From: Cyrtodaria siliqua
Taxonomy: Eukaryota; Mollusca; Bivalvia; Adapedonta; Hiatellidae
Length of the DNA stretch: 64,000 nucleotides
Reading direction: 5' to 3'
NCBI GenBank assembly: GCA_037043455.1
Contig: JAWPHD010000089.1
Span: 616,828-680,827 of the forward strand
The notes under the pieces were generated by a model, which saw only the letters and a list, made by a program, of their open reading frames with translations, was not told where the DNA came from and searched no databases. This document shows, one piece after another, positions 63,885 to 64,000 of this stretch (the stretch's first letter is position 1; the number at the start of each line of letters is the position of its first letter). Made by a program: the position numbers and the translations under genes.

Positions 63885-64000
63885 TTTTTGGAGTTCGTTA
63901 TTCTGGATCTTTGATTTTAAACCGCTGTATGCTTCCCCTCTCTCTAGGGCGTCTCCAAATAACCTTTAATGATGTGTTGATGAATCGTTAAACAATATTT
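63885..64000 (+). repeat. SINE family C, 3' part
   Basis: 'gcttcccctctctctagggc', 'gtctccaaataacct' and 'gttgatgaatcgttaaac' match the 3' part of the element at 1,890. The window ends inside or just after the tail. Confidence 0.75.

Overview
This is a eukaryotic, AT-rich, very repeat-dense window. Everything recognisable points to an invertebrate, most likely a bivalve mollusc: a GT14 core-2-type glycosyltransferase with GT-AG introns, Penelope-like and Nimb/I-like retroelements, a Maverick/Polinton-type DNA polymerase relic, several tRNA-derived SINE families, and long minisatellites in noncoding DNA. The species cannot be named from the sequence alone. There are no bacterial-type operons, CRISPR arrays or rRNA genes.

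Only one host gene can be assembled with confidence. It is a minus-strand GCNT-family beta-1,6-N-acetylglucosaminyltransferase spanning 47,693 down to 24,459. Three coding exons (47,693-46,756; 30,273-30,047; 24,769-24,459) join in phase at canonical splice sites into a 491-residue type II Golgi enzyme. A 3' splice site at 47,731 predicts a further 5' untranslated exon beyond it. The two introns (about 16.5 and 5.3 kb) hold most of the interesting repeats.

Layout. 0-9.8 kb: intergenic DNA with SINE fragments, part of a large unknown repeat (called R1 here) and a tandem array of about 165 bp units. 10-13.3 kb: a 38-bp minisatellite split by a TA-flanked inverted-repeat element of Tc1/mariner type. 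13.3-21.8 kb: an R1 copy, SINEs, broken Penelope-like copies in both orientations and a broken Maverick polB. 22-24.4 kb: foldback elements and a direct duplication carrying an inserted inverted-repeat element. 24.4-47.7 kb: the GCNT gene. Its introns contain a 5'-truncated LINE with target-site duplications, a 40-bp minisatellite of about 62 copies, an inverted-repeat element with a GTTAAA duplication nested in an older LINE, and Penelope-like 3' fragments. 47.8-64 kb: two more large R1 copies, a second Penelope-like relic, a near-1-kb palindrome, more SINEs and short tandem repeats.

The segments at 13.9-16.8 kb and 51.0-53.6 kb are copies of one another, with a SINE present in only one of them. 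No multi-gene system is visible. The strongest leads are the assembled gene, the unclassified R1 repeat, the inverted-repeat elements with target duplications, and the nested insertions that give a relative order of events.
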